64,000 nt of DNA from Saprospiraceae bacterium (GCA_027008645.1 JALVEE010000252.1:1-64000), one strand, 5' to 3'; numbered from the stretch's first letter, positions 49,669 through 60,026 are shown. Numbers and translations are program-made. The notes: generated by a model from the sequence alone, not told the origin.

Positions 49669-49701
49669 AAACCTTATAGGTTTCAAAAACCTATAAGGTT
49701 T
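49669..49701. repeat. Perfect palindrome AAACCTTATAGGTTT-CAA-AAACCTATAAGGTTT
   Basis: 15-bp arms read directly. Confidence 0.9.
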
Positions 49702-49797
49702 AGACAATCAAGATATAAGGGGATTGGATATTCCAACAAAAATGTACGTTTCCTGTTTATCCCCAAATTTATAAATCCACAGGAATTAACTACATAA

Positions 49798-49829
49798 AAA
49801 AAGCTTCTTAAAATAAATTAAGAAGCTTT
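49798..49829 (-). terminator. Intrinsic terminator after tRNA-Lys
   Basis: Minus strand AAAGCTTCTTAA-TTTATT-TTAAGAAGCTTTTTTT. Confidence 0.8.
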
Positions 49830-49830
49830 G

Positions 49831-49903
49831 TGACCCGGCTGGGATTTGAACCCAGGACCCACGGCTTAAAAGGCCGTTGCTCTACCGGCTGAGCTACCGA
49901 GTC
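49831..49903 (-). tRNA. tRNA-Lys (anticodon TTT)
   Basis: GACTCGGTAGCTCAGCCGGTAGAGCAACGGCCTTTTAAGCCGTGGGTCCTGGGTTCAAATCCCAGCCGGGTCA; cloverleaf pairs, anticodon loop CTTTTAA. Confidence 0.96.
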
Positions 49904-50047
49904 TCTCTAGCCTTAAAAAGCGAGTGCAAAGATAAAATGTATTTTCTAATTTGCAAATACATTTTAATAAAAATAAAAATTATTTTGCTTTTTGTATTAA
50001 AAAGCTGGTCAATCGTGCTATTTTTAATAATTTTACACCGTTTTTAT

Positions 50048-50136
50048 GTGCCATTTCATTTTTTTGCATTGTGGGCTGATTTTCCTTTAGGAGTTAGTGG
50101 CGAAGAATAGGAAAATCGAAAAAAATGAATTACACC
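50048..50136. repeat. Family A element, copy 5
   Basis: gtgccatttcatttttttgcatt ... tcgaaaaaaatgaattacacc. Confidence 0.6.
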
Positions 50137-50143
50137 GTTTTCA

Positions 50144-50986
50144 ATGCCGCTTATGAAAAAAAAGAAAGAATATACGACTAAAGATAAACTTCATGAAATC
50201 ATTTTTGAAGCAGATACTTTTGCTGGAAAATTATTTGATGTCATTCTTCTTATACTTATTGCTTTGAGTATTATAGTTGTCATGCTGGAATCGGTAAAAA
50301 GCATTGACATTCATTACCACCACATACTTGTGAAGATAGAATGGACTCTGACTATTTTATTTACTATCGAATATTTTTTTAGAATTTATAGCGTCTATAG
50401 ACCTGTAAAATACCTGACCAGTTTTTTCGGAATAGTAGATTTACTTGCAATACTACCGACTTATTTGAGTCTTATCTTTATCGGCACTCAATATCTTCTC
50501 GTTATAAGAGCTCTCAGGTTGTTGAGAATGTTTAGGATATTCAAACTCGGCAATCATGTCAACCAAGGCAAAATAATCACAAAATCAATCAAAGCAAGTA
50601 TTCCAAAGATTACCGTCTTTCTGTATTTTGTAGTCTTGGTAGTTATTATTTTTGGTTCGATTATGTACTTAGTCGAGGGTAAAACAAATGATAACTTCGA
50701 TAATATACCGAGAAGCGTATATTGGGCTATCGTGACACTGACCACTGTCGGGTATGGTGATATTGCTCCGACAACTCCTCTAGGTCAGTTTCTAGCTTCA
50801 ATGATTATGATTTTAGGATATGCGGTTATCGCAGTACCTACCGGTATCGTATCTGCCGAGATAGTCCAGAGTTCAAAACACAAATCAACGGAAATCGAAA
50901 CACAATCTTGTAGATTTTGTGGAAAAGAGGGACATGACAACGATGCAGAATTTTGCAAATATTGCGGCCAAAAATTAAATGTGTAA
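50144..50986 (+). CDS. Voltage-gated K+ channel-like ion transporter with C-terminal zinc ribbon
   Basis: RALRLLRMFRIFKL S4; TLTTVGYGDIAP selectivity filter; CRFCGKEGHDNDAEFCKYCGQ. Confidence 0.93.
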   Translation: MPLMKKKKEYTTKDKLHEIIFEADTFAGKLFDVILLILIALSIIVVMLESVKSIDIHYHHILVKIEWTLTILFTIEYFFRIYSVYRPVKYLTSFFGIVDLLAILPTYLSLIFIGTQYLLVIRALRLLRMFRIFKLGNHVNQGKIITKSIKASIPKITVFLYFVVLVVIIFGSIMYLVEGKTNDNFDNIPRSVYWAIVTLTTVGYGDIAPTTPLGQFLASMIMILGYAVIAVPTGIVSAEIVQSSKHKSTEIETQSCRFCGKEGHDNDAEFCKYCGQKLNV

Positions 50987-52008
50987 TGATGAAGAGATAT
51001 AGCTTTATGGATGATTATAGTGAGGGTGCACATCCAAAAATATTAAAAGCACTTCAAGATAATAATTTTCAACAGCAGCTGGGCTATGGTAATGACGATT
51101 TTTGTCTGGAGGCAGCAAATTTGATCAGGCAGACCATAGCAGCACCCGGAGCAGATGTACATTTTGTATCAGGAGGAACCCAAGCAAACCTCCTCGTTAT
51201 TTCTGCATCTTTACGACCTTACGAAGCTGTAATTGCAGCTAAAACAGCTCATATTGCCGTACACGAAACAGGTGCGATTGAATTTACAGGACATAAGATT
51301 ATCGAATTAGATACTGCCAACGGAAAGCTAACACCAAGTGTAATCAAACCCACATTGATTGAGCATTGTGATGAACATATGGTAGTCCCAAAAATGGTCT
51401 ATATCTCCAACTCAACGGAAATGGGGACAATATACACCAAAAAAGATTTAGAAGAACTTCGCCGGTTTTGCCTTGAAAATGATTTATTACTATACATGGA
51501 CGGTGCCAGATTAGCTGCTTCATTGGTAGCAAGGGAACAAGATTTGGCTTTTGAGGATATCAAAGATTTGGTTGATGTATTGTATATCGGAGGTACTAAA
51601 AACGGAGCCTTACTTGGTGAAGCAATTGTTATCTTCAATGAGAAACTAACAACCAAGTTTAGATACTCTATGAAACAAAAGGGTGCTCTATTGGCAAAAG
51701 GGAGAATTTTTGGAATTCAGTTCGCTGAATTATTCAGAGGAAATATGTATTTGGACATAGCAAGTCACACAGATAAAATGGCCGGGAAATTAGCTGAGGG
51801 AATCAGAAACTCCGGATATAAATTTCTTGCCGAGCCACAAACAAATATTCTATTACCTATTTTCCCTCGAGACATCATTACCAAATTGAAACAAAAATTT
51901 CTTTTTCACGAATGGAGGAATATAGATAGTGACAATGTTTGTATAAGATTGGTTACCTCATGGGCAACCGAAGAAAAACATATCGATAATCTAATTGCAA
52001 TTATATAG
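50986..52008 (+). CDS. Low-specificity L-threonine aldolase / beta-eliminating lyase family
   Basis: MMKRYSFMDDYSEGAHPKILKAL; VHFVSGGTQANLLVI; LYMDGARLAASL; start overlaps previous stop (TAATG). Confidence 0.88.
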   Translation: MMKRYSFMDDYSEGAHPKILKALQDNNFQQQLGYGNDDFCLEAANLIRQTIAAPGADVHFVSGGTQANLLVISASLRPYEAVIAAKTAHIAVHETGAIEFTGHKIIELDTANGKLTPSVIKPTLIEHCDEHMVVPKMVYISNSTEMGTIYTKKDLEELRRFCLENDLLLYMDGARLAASLVAREQDLAFEDIKDLVDVLYIGGTKNGALLGEAIVIFNEKLTTKFRYSMKQKGALLAKGRIFGIQFAELFRGNMYLDIASHTDKMAGKLAEGIRNSGYKFLAEPQTNILLPIFPRDIITKLKQKFLFHEWRNIDSDNVCIRLVTSWATEEKHIDNLIAII

Positions 52009-52031
52009 CGTCATCAAAAAATCAGTAGATA

Positions 52032-52361
52032 TTAATCCCACATACTTTCCCAGTATTGGGGCTTGGTTTCTTCCTTTTTTTGAAACCAATAGTCTGCGCT
52101 TACTATTCTACCGTCCTTTGTCTTGAGTTTACGATCATAAACCCATATCACAGGGTTAAACATCATGTCAGTTACCCCGAGAGTATAAAGTTGAGGATCT
52201 TCCTCACTCTTCCTTTTCTCTTCTTGAACAATAACTTCAAATCCATTATACTCAAGTAAATCTTTTAAAAATTGCATTCTTTCCTCTGATATCTTTTTCT
52301 CTACAAAGCTTACCCTTGTTCCGTTTATTTCTCCAAACTGATGTTTTGCTGCAAAAGGCAT
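52032..52361 (-). CDS. Conserved hypothetical protein
   Basis: 109-aa ORF upstream of the nuo operon end on the minus strand; good coding character, no family recognised. Confidence 0.55.
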   Translation of the reverse strand: MPFAAKHQFGEINGTRVSFVEKKISEERMQFLKDLLEYNGFEVIVQEEKRKSEEDPQLYTLGVTDMMFNPVIWVYDRKLKTKDGRIVSADYWFQKKEETKPQYWESMWD

Positions 52362-52436
52362 AATAATATATTTTTATATTTTAATCTATTTTAATCCGTC
52401 AATCTTACATTAATGCAGATTTTACAATACTTTTTT

Positions 52437-53864
52437 CTATTTCAAAAACATTCCCACCAATTCATTGATATGCTCATATACCGGACTGTACAAACCCAAC
52501 AACAAAATACCGACTGCCGGTAATATCAATCCTATCTTCATATACAAATCACTCTTAAATGCAGGAATAGGATTATCGTTCTTACGTACAAACATAGCTC
52601 TAACAACAAGCAAATAATAATATAGCGAAATCGTAACATTTATTACAGCAAAAAATATCAACCAGTAATAACCTACGCTTGCCGCTGACATAAACAAGAA
52701 AAACTTACCGAAGAATCCGGCTACAGGTGGAATACCTGCCAATGAAAACAATGCAAGCATCATCAATACACTCAATAATGGATTTGTACGGTAAAACCCG
52801 TTGTAATCATCCATTTCCTCTTTACCTGTTTGGTTTGCTATTGCATATACAACTCCAAAAGCTCCAAGATTGGAAAATATATAGGTAGCGAGGAAAAATA
52901 CTACGGCTGACATACCTAATTGACTTCCTGATAACATACCTAAAATGATAAATCCCGCTTGTGCGATTGAAGAAAATGCCAAAAACCTCTTCATATTTTT
53001 CTGTCTCAATGCAAAAATATTACCTATGAACATTGTCAATATTGACAACATATATATCACCTCTCTCCATAACTCCATTATCGGTCTTGCCATAGTAAAC
53101 AGGATAATTACCAATATAAATGCTGATGCTCCCTTTGAAATAACAGAAAGATAAGAAGTGACTCCGATAGGCGCTCCTTCATATACATCCGCTGTCCACA
53201 AATGAAATGGTACAATAGATATCTTAAATAATAATCCTACCAAAAAGAATAAAAATCCTAGAGTAATCAAGCTGTCATTGGTCATAAATGGTTTCAACTC
53301 ATCAAAGAAAATAGTACCTGATGCACTATACAAGAATGAAATACCTAATAAGGATATACCTGAAGTAATAGCTGCTAGAAAAATATACTTCAATGCAGCT
53401 TCAGCAGATCTTTTTTGATAGAGATCAAAGGCTGCTAATCCTGCTACCGGTAAACTAGCCATTTCGATACCTATATAAAACATCAAGAAATCTCCCGCTG
53501 AAATCATATAGTACATACCCAAAAGCGAAGAAAATAGTAAAATATAAAATTCCGTAACCCTCTCATTCTTCTTCAGTTTACTTTTGACCCATTCTGCTGA
53601 CTGGAACAGTACTATCATAACACCGACATTAAGAATATTTTTAAACATATTCACCAAAGAACTCGTCTTAAACATCCCTCCAAACAGTACTCCCTCACCT
53701 ACTCCAAAAAATCCAAGTACCGTATGCACCAAAAACAATCCTATCGCCAGATGAATTACTTTTTCCTTGTCCTTGGTCGCAATTTCCGCTAACAACAATA
53801 TCAATATTATCGCAGCAAGGACTATTTCACCTCTCATTATCGAAAAAAAGTTGCTTAAATCCAT
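52437..53864 (-). CDS. nuoN: NADH-quinone oxidoreductase subunit N
   Basis: 475 aa antiporter-like subunit; operon position after NuoM. Confidence 0.95.
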   Translation of the reverse strand: MDLSNFFSIMRGEIVLAAIILILLLAEIATKDKEKVIHLAIGLFLVHTVLGFFGVGEGVLFGGMFKTSSLVNMFKNILNVGVMIVLFQSAEWVKSKLKKNERVTEFYILLFSSLLGMYYMISAGDFLMFYIGIEMASLPVAGLAAFDLYQKRSAEAALKYIFLAAITSGISLLGISFLYSASGTIFFDELKPFMTNDSLITLGFLFFLVGLLFKISIVPFHLWTADVYEGAPIGVTSYLSVISKGASAFILVIILFTMARPIMELWREVIYMLSILTMFIGNIFALRQKNMKRFLAFSSIAQAGFIILGMLSGSQLGMSAVVFFLATYIFSNLGAFGVVYAIANQTGKEEMDDYNGFYRTNPLLSVLMMLALFSLAGIPPVAGFFGKFFLFMSAASVGYYWLIFFAVINVTISLYYYLLVVRAMFVRKNDNPIPAFKSDLYMKIGLILPAVGILLLGLYSPVYEHINELVGMFLK

Positions 53865-53945
53865 TTATTTTGTTTTTAAATCTTTAAATCCTTTTTTAAT
53901 CTTTATTCGTTTAGCAAGTTTATCCCGCTTCACTCTTTCACTTCC

Positions 53946-55439
53946 CTAATGCACAAATTTCTCCATAATCGGAACCAATCCTTCTCTAATAGTATCTGTG
54001 ATCCACAAAGGCATAGTACCCATACCAACAATTGAACCCATTAATAATATTATGACTACTCTTTCAAACCATTTTACTTTTGGCAAATTTGCATGCTCCG
54101 GATTCTTCAACGGTCCCATCAACAAAACTCCAACTACTCTCAATATATATACAGCTGTAACTACTATAGCTGATATGGCAATTACACTAAATACTCTGTT
54201 CAATAAATTTGGATTTTCCCAAGCACCAACAAATATATTCATTTCGGCCACAAATCCTGATAATCCAGGCAATCCCAATGATGCCAATCCGGCAATAACA
54301 TATGTAGCTGAAATAACAGGCAATATCTTCATCAAACCACCCATTTTATGAATCTCTCTTGTATGAGTCCTACCGTAAATCATCCCAATCAAACCGAAGA
54401 ACATTGCTGTCATCAAACCGTGAGATATCATTTGAAGTATTGCTCCGGTAAAAGCAGTCTTGGTAAACATCATCAAAGCAAATAAAATCAATCCAACGTG
54501 ACTCACTGATGAATACGCATTAATAAATTTCAAATCCGTCTTTCTCACAGCTACAAATGCACCGTATATAACACTAAATCCTGTCAAAATCAAGAAAAAG
54601 TCAGCAAAATACACAGCTGCTTCCGGCATCAAATACATAGCTACTCTAAATGCACCGTAACTACCAAGTTTCATCAATACCCCGGCGTGAAGCATTGATA
54701 CCGCAGTAGGTGCTGATGCGTGACCGTCAGGTGACCAAGTATGAAAAGGAAACAAAGCTCCCAATACTCCAAAACCAACAAAAGCAAATGGAAAAAAGAA
54801 TTTTTGAATCGCAAAAGGAAAATGCATTTTTGACAATTCCTGCATATCAAAAGTATGCAATCCGGCAGCTGTCTCAGAATTGAAGTAAATACCGAGCAAT
54901 GCTACCATCAATAGCGCAGAACCTCCCATCAACATCAATGTAAGTTTCATCGCTGAATATTCTTTTGGTCCTGTTCCCCAGATACCGATTAATACATACA
55001 TCGGAATCACAGCTATCTCATAAAAGACAAACATCGTGAACAAATCCTGAGCGATAAAAAATCCAAAGACTCCCATCGCCAGCATAATCAAAAATATATA
55101 AAATTCCTTGGCCAAATCCATAACTTCCCAAGAAGCAAAAACTCCGGCAAAAGTAATGATAGATGTCAATAGCATCATCAATACCCCTATACCATCTATC
55201 GCTACATGATAGTGTATATTTAGTGATTTGAACCAAACCAAGTTTTGCTCAAACAAAAATTCATCGGTATTTCCCGCTCCTCTAGCTTGAAAATACATAT
55301 AAACCAAATATAAAGTTGCAACAAATTGCAATCCCATTCCTACCGCTGAAAGAAGTCGAGCTTGCTTATAACCTTTTGTGAATATCAATCCCAAAATCGT
55401 TAAAGCCGGTATTACTACTAATAGTGTTAATATATTCAT
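53946..55439 (-). CDS. nuoM: NADH-quinone oxidoreductase subunit M
   Basis: 497 aa; FPFHTWSPDGHASAPTAVSMLHAGVLMKLGSYG. Confidence 0.96.
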   Translation of the reverse strand: MNILTLLVVIPALTILGLIFTKGYKQARLLSAVGMGLQFVATLYLVYMYFQARGAGNTDEFLFEQNLVWFKSLNIHYHVAIDGIGVLMMLLTSIITFAGVFASWEVMDLAKEFYIFLIMLAMGVFGFFIAQDLFTMFVFYEIAVIPMYVLIGIWGTGPKEYSAMKLTLMLMGGSALLMVALLGIYFNSETAAGLHTFDMQELSKMHFPFAIQKFFFPFAFVGFGVLGALFPFHTWSPDGHASAPTAVSMLHAGVLMKLGSYGAFRVAMYLMPEAAVYFADFFLILTGFSVIYGAFVAVRKTDLKFINAYSSVSHVGLILFALMMFTKTAFTGAILQMISHGLMTAMFFGLIGMIYGRTHTREIHKMGGLMKILPVISATYVIAGLASLGLPGLSGFVAEMNIFVGAWENPNLLNRVFSVIAISAIVVTAVYILRVVGVLLMGPLKNPEHANLPKVKWFERVVIILLMGSIVGMGTMPLWITDTIREGLVPIMEKFVH

Positions 55440-55453
55440 AATTTATATTATTA

Positions 55454-57388
55454 TCAACGTGTCCAAATATATATAAAAATCACTGCTAATGCGACAACTC
55501 CCAAAACCACTCCATATACATAGTCCTGTAACTTTCCTGATTGAATTTTCTTCAATGCGTGAGATGTCTTGACAGTAGTATTCCCAATCAAATTCATAGA
55601 TCCATCAACAATATATGTATCAAACCACATCCATCCCGCAGATATAATCCCAAACATTATTTTCTTTGTTACAAACATATAAATTTCATCTATATAGAAT
55701 TTGTTGTAAGTCCATTTATAAAACGCGCCAAATGCTTTGGCAACTTTTTCCGCTTTATCATTCTTCTTGAAATACATTATCCAGGCAATAACAATTCCCA
55801 CAATTCCTACTAATACACTAATACCTGCTAAAAAGTAGTCTATATGCATATGAAATTCTTCTCCTGTTGGAGTAATATATGTTCCAAAAGGTAAAAAATA
55901 GAAAAATACAAACCCTGCTACTACTGATAATACAGCTAATATCATCAGCGGTAAGGTCATTGTTAAAGGAGATTCATGCGGAGTGTGGTGATACTCTCTA
56001 TCCTCATACCAAAATATCCTAAAGTATAACCTGAACATATAAAATGCCGTCAAGCCGGCAACAAACCAACCAATCCAAAAATATATTTTATTATGCATAT
56101 ATGCAGCATCCAATATGGCATCCTTACTAAAGAAACCGGCAAAAGGAGGAATTCCTGCAATAGCCAAAGCCGCTAATAAAAATGTGATGTGTGTTATAGG
56201 CATATATTTTCTCAGTCCACCCATCTTGGTCATATAATTGCTGTGTACAGCATGAATTATGGATCCAGCACCCAAGAACAGTAATGATTTGAAGAATGCA
56301 TGCGTAAATAAGTGAAACATAGAAGCGGTATATCCCAATCCGTGGTGTCCTTCATACCCTGATACTCCAAGAGCCAACATCATATATCCAATCTGAGACA
56401 TAGTAGAGAATGCTAAAACCCTCTTGATATCCATCTGCGTGGTAGCGATAATGGCAGCTATCAAAGATGAAGTGGCTCCTACAAATGCTATAATATGCAA
56501 TACCGATCCCCCATCAACATGATAGTACATCGGAAATAGTCTTGCAACCAAAAAGACTCCGGCAACAACCATTGTCGCAGCGTGAATCAATGCAGAAACA
56601 GGTGTTGGACCTTCCATAGCATCCGGCAACCAAATATGTAATGGAAACATTGCAGATTTCCCTGCACCACCTATAAATGCTAAAGTCAATCCTAATGCCA
56701 ATACCGACATCCCCATAAAACTGGCTGAACCGACACTTGCAAGAGTACTCTCTGACATTCCATTCAATGTCAAGAAATCAAAAGTACCTGTATAATATGA
56801 AATAACCAATATACCGATTAAGAAAAAGAAGTCAGCAAATCTAGTCACAATAAAAGCTTTCTTTGAAGCTAAAATAGCTGAGGGCTTTTCGTAATAAAAT
56901 CCAATCAACAAATAGGATGAAACTCCCACCAACTCCCAAAAGAAATATATTTGAAATAAGTTCGTGGCAACTACCAATCCCAACATTGAAAAAGTGAATA
57001 AAGATAAGAAAGTGAAAAATCTCCCAAATCCGGGATCGCCTTTCATGTATCCTATACTGTACAAATGCACTAAAAATGAAACTGTAGTAACAACCACCAA
57101 CATCATTACAGATATCGGATCCAACAATACCCCCATATTGAAATGAAGTTTATCGGAAAATGTCATCCAAAGCATTTCTACCCCCTTAATCGGCTCAAAT
57201 GACCCGGCTGTGTTTGCAACAAAAAAGTATCTATATGCCGTAATATACGACAATACCAATGCACCGAATATCCCCGTTGTTCCAATCAATCCCGGTACCG
57301 GATAAGGTAATTTCCTACCAACAAACCCGATTATCAAAAATCCGATCAGAGGTAATAATGGAATCCAAATTGTATATGACCAATCCAT
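55454..57388 (-). CDS. nuoL: NADH-quinone oxidoreductase subunit L
   Basis: 644 aa; FPLHIWLPDAMEGPTPVSALIHAATMVVAGVFL. Confidence 0.97.
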   Translation of the reverse strand: MDWSYTIWIPLLPLIGFLIIGFVGRKLPYPVPGLIGTTGIFGALVLSYITAYRYFFVANTAGSFEPIKGVEMLWMTFSDKLHFNMGVLLDPISVMMLVVVTTVSFLVHLYSIGYMKGDPGFGRFFTFLSLFTFSMLGLVVATNLFQIYFFWELVGVSSYLLIGFYYEKPSAILASKKAFIVTRFADFFFLIGILVISYYTGTFDFLTLNGMSESTLASVGSASFMGMSVLALGLTLAFIGGAGKSAMFPLHIWLPDAMEGPTPVSALIHAATMVVAGVFLVARLFPMYYHVDGGSVLHIIAFVGATSSLIAAIIATTQMDIKRVLAFSTMSQIGYMMLALGVSGYEGHHGLGYTASMFHLFTHAFFKSLLFLGAGSIIHAVHSNYMTKMGGLRKYMPITHITFLLAALAIAGIPPFAGFFSKDAILDAAYMHNKIYFWIGWFVAGLTAFYMFRLYFRIFWYEDREYHHTPHESPLTMTLPLMILAVLSVVAGFVFFYFLPFGTYITPTGEEFHMHIDYFLAGISVLVGIVGIVIAWIMYFKKNDKAEKVAKAFGAFYKWTYNKFYIDEIYMFVTKKIMFGIISAGWMWFDTYIVDGSMNLIGNTTVKTSHALKKIQSGKLQDYVYGVVLGVVALAVIFIYIWTR

Positions 57389-57428
57389 ATTCTATTGTTT
57401 TATTATTTTAATTTTAATTTCGCTCCAA

Positions 57429-57746
57429 CTAATATTTCATCATTTCTCCTTCCTCAACACTGACGCTCTTATGCGTTCTGTAAAAATCAATTACTATCGC
57501 TATTGCAATCGCCACTTCTGCTGCCGCCACCGCGATAATAAATATCGAAAAAATCTGCCCGTGTAAGCCTTCAGGGTATAGATACTTATTGATAATCACA
57601 AAATTAATAGCCACTGCATTCAATATTAATTCAATGGCAATTAATATAGTTATAAGATTTTTCCTTGTGATAAAACCATATACACCCATAAAGAACATAA
57701 GTGTAGAAATAATAAAAAAATCAGTTACTCCTATTCCTTGTATCAT
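57429..57746 (-). CDS. nuoK: NADH-quinone oxidoreductase subunit K
   Basis: 105 aa; GVYGFITRKNLITILIAIELILNAVAINFV. Confidence 0.96.
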   Translation of the reverse strand: MIQGIGVTDFFIISTLMFFMGVYGFITRKNLITILIAIELILNAVAINFVIINKYLYPEGLHGQIFSIFIIAVAAAEVAIAIAIVIDFYRTHKSVSVEEGEMMKY

Positions 57747-57751
57747 AATCT

Positions 57752-58258
57752 TTAATTTTCAAATTTTCTTTTAGCTACTACGATTGCCGCTATCATAGAT
57801 GCCAATAATAAAATACTCACAACCTCAAATGGCAAAACATATCCTCCATCACCGTAATTTAGTAGATTCTCTCCAATTCTAGAAACATCCTGACCTACAT
57901 CTTGTGATGCTTGCTTGAAATTGTGTCCCAATAAAACAGAAATAGTAACTCCGGCACCAATTACTGAAACCAAAGCCGCCAAAATCATTTGCATTGTAGA
58001 GGGACCTTCAATTTTATCCCCAATTCTCTCAGTCAACATTACAGCAAATACAATCAATGCTACAATACCTCCTGCATAAACAATCAATTGGATTCCTGCC
58101 ATAAAATTATAATCTATTATAAAATATAAGCCGGCAGTTGCCAACAATACAAATAATAGATAGACCGTAGCCCTCATTACTTTTCGACTGGTAACAGCTA
58201 AAAATGAAAATATCAATATAACTGCTGCTAAAATATAAAACATTATCTGTGCTCCCAT
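57752..58258 (-). CDS. nuoJ: NADH-quinone oxidoreductase subunit J
   Basis: 168 aa; FIIDYNFMAGIQLIVYAGGIVALIVFAVML. Confidence 0.96.
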   Translation of the reverse strand: MGAQIMFYILAAVILIFSFLAVTSRKVMRATVYLLFVLLATAGLYFIIDYNFMAGIQLIVYAGGIVALIVFAVMLTERIGDKIEGPSTMQMILAALVSVIGAGVTISVLLGHNFKQASQDVGQDVSRIGENLLNYGDGGYVLPFEVVSILLLASMIAAIVVAKRKFEN

Positions 58259-58259
58259 A

Positions 58260-59438
58260 CTATTTATTCTTTAATACAATCACTTTTTTAGTAATAACAT
58301 TATTCTTCTTCTTTAAAGTAAGAAAATATATTCCGGACTTCATATTAACAGTTGACAATTCATATCCGTTTTTAATTCCCTTATCTTTAAAAATTAAATT
58401 ACCATAAGAATCCATTAATAAAAGTTCATCAATATTAATGCTCGTTTCAATTCTAAATATATCATTTGCAGGATTTGGTGAAATAACTATATTATCATTG
58501 ACAATTTGATTAAATGTACCTACTTTATTATTTTTAAAAACATAAATATCATCTTGATCGCTAACAGACAAAAACATATTTCCTTTTCTATCCATAAACA
58601 TACATCTTTTTATATTGGATGGAATATTGTAATCATCTAAAGATTTCTTCTCCCAAACATTATTATAATATAAATACATGTTTCTAAATCCCTCTGTGAC
58701 ATATATAGTTCCATTGACATTTCCGGTAATGAACCTTCCGGTTGCATTTTGCCAAGAAATGGATTTTAAATTAGTCTTCCCCGGTTCAATTGTAGAAAGA
58801 TCTCCACTACTATGTGCCAAATATTTCTTATCATTTTGATCTATATGAATAAACCAGACAGTTTCATCACTAATTAATTTAAGTTTACCATTTTTAATTC
58901 TATACAATCCATCTTGAGCTCCGACCCATGCAACACCTTTGCTGTCAACTTTGACATCAAAAACATTATCATCCTTCATTATACTGTTGCTTTCATTATA
59001 TTGTTTCCATTGACCATTTGAATAGACAGATATTGCATATTTTGCTAAAGGACTTACTCCAATTGCAAAAATATCACCATTTTTACCAAAAGCAAAACTC
59101 GATGTTTTTTCATCATATATCTGCTCCAATGAATTATCTTCATTTAATTTAAAAATACCTTTTTTTGAAGATATATATATGCTACTATCCGGTCCTATCT
59201 CAACAGATGTCGCACTATTCCAAGAATCTAAATCAATATCTATTTTTTCAAAATTACCTTCAAAATCAAATTTAAACAAATTATTATAATCATTTAAAGC
59301 ATAATAGTCATTATCTATTCCTTCGGTAAAATCAATATAATGACCAATAAGAGTTGAATCTGATATGACAACTAAATCCTGTGAATTAAGTAGATTGCAT
59401 GTAATAAACAAAAGTGAAATGTATAAAATATTTTTCAT
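58260..59438 (-). CDS. T9SS type A sorting-domain protein with beta-propeller-like repeats, inserted in the nuo operon
   Basis: Signal peptide; DNIVISPNPANDIFRIE...LLLMDSYGNLIFKD...SGIYFLTLKKKNNVITKKVIVLK C-terminal domain. Confidence 0.88.
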   Translation of the reverse strand: MKNILYISLLFITCNLLNSQDLVVISDSTLIGHYIDFTEGIDNDYYALNDYNNLFKFDFEGNFEKIDIDLDSWNSATSVEIGPDSSIYISSKKGIFKLNEDNSLEQIYDEKTSSFAFGKNGDIFAIGVSPLAKYAISVYSNGQWKQYNESNSIMKDDNVFDVKVDSKGVAWVGAQDGLYRIKNGKLKLISDETVWFIHIDQNDKKYLAHSSGDLSTIEPGKTNLKSISWQNATGRFITGNVNGTIYVTEGFRNMYLYYNNVWEKKSLDDYNIPSNIKRCMFMDRKGNMFLSVSDQDDIYVFKNNKVGTFNQIVNDNIVISPNPANDIFRIETSINIDELLLMDSYGNLIFKDKGIKNGYELSTVNMKSGIYFLTLKKKNNVITKKVIVLKNK

Positions 59439-59448
59439 AATTTAAAAT

Positions 59449-59928
59449 TTAACTTTCTTTTAATTTAGACCCGGGTTTATTAAGTGCTTTTGTTAATTCA
59501 GAGCGATCATAAACTGCTGTCTCAAACTCGTGACTCATCTTAATCGCCTCGGTTGGACAAGCCAACACACATAAATTACAAAGTGTACACATACCCAAAT
59601 GATAAATATGTTTATCTAAAACTTTCTTTTTCTTTCCTGTTTCAGGATCTACCACTCTATCAAAAATTATCTCAATAGAACCATTAGGACAGGCAATTTC
59701 GCATGTCTGACATGCATCACATCTATGCTCATTGTTCTCATCATGCTCCATATAAACCTGTGCTCTATACCTGTCCTCAAATGTCAAGGTATCTCTATTG
59801 TCTGGATATTGTTGAGTGATAATTTCTTTATGAGCCCTGAAAAAGTGCTTGCCCGTTATACCCATGCCTTGAAGCAAGGTCTTAAATCCTCCAATTATCT
59901 CTGAAAAATAATTTATAACTGCATTCAT
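59449..59928 (-). CDS. nuoI: NADH-quinone oxidoreductase subunit I (2x[4Fe-4S] ferredoxin)
   Basis: CDACQTCEIACPNGSI and CTLCNLCVLACPTEAI. Confidence 0.96.
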   Translation of the reverse strand: MNAVINYFSEIIGGFKTLLQGMGITGKHFFRAHKEIITQQYPDNRDTLTFEDRYRAQVYMEHDENNEHRCDACQTCEIACPNGSIEIIFDRVVDPETGKKKKVLDKHIYHLGMCTLCNLCVLACPTEAIKMSHEFETAVYDRSELTKALNKPGSKLKES

Positions 59929-59956
59929 TTTATCTTTTTTTACTTCTTACTTTTAT

Positions 59957-60026
59957 CTTTAAACTTTAAACCTTAAACTTTGAACCTTAAACTTTAAACC
60001 TTGAACCTTAAACCTTAAACCTTAAA
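59957..60026. repeat. Heptanucleotide tandem array, 10 units of CYTTRAA
   Basis: ctttaaa ctttaaa ccttaaa ctttgaa ccttaaa ctttaaa ccttgaa ccttaaa ccttaaa ccttaaa read directly; last unit overlaps nuoH stop. Confidence 0.95.

Noticed and set aside
53946-57388. NuoL/NuoM as Mrp-type antiporter subunits
   Set aside because: They sit in order within a complete nuoA-D/H-N set, so complex I assignment is preferred.
59957-60026. Telomere-like or CRISPR array
   Set aside because: Units are 7 bp, contiguous without spacers, and internal to an operon; no CRISPR repeat-spacer pattern or cas genes in the window.
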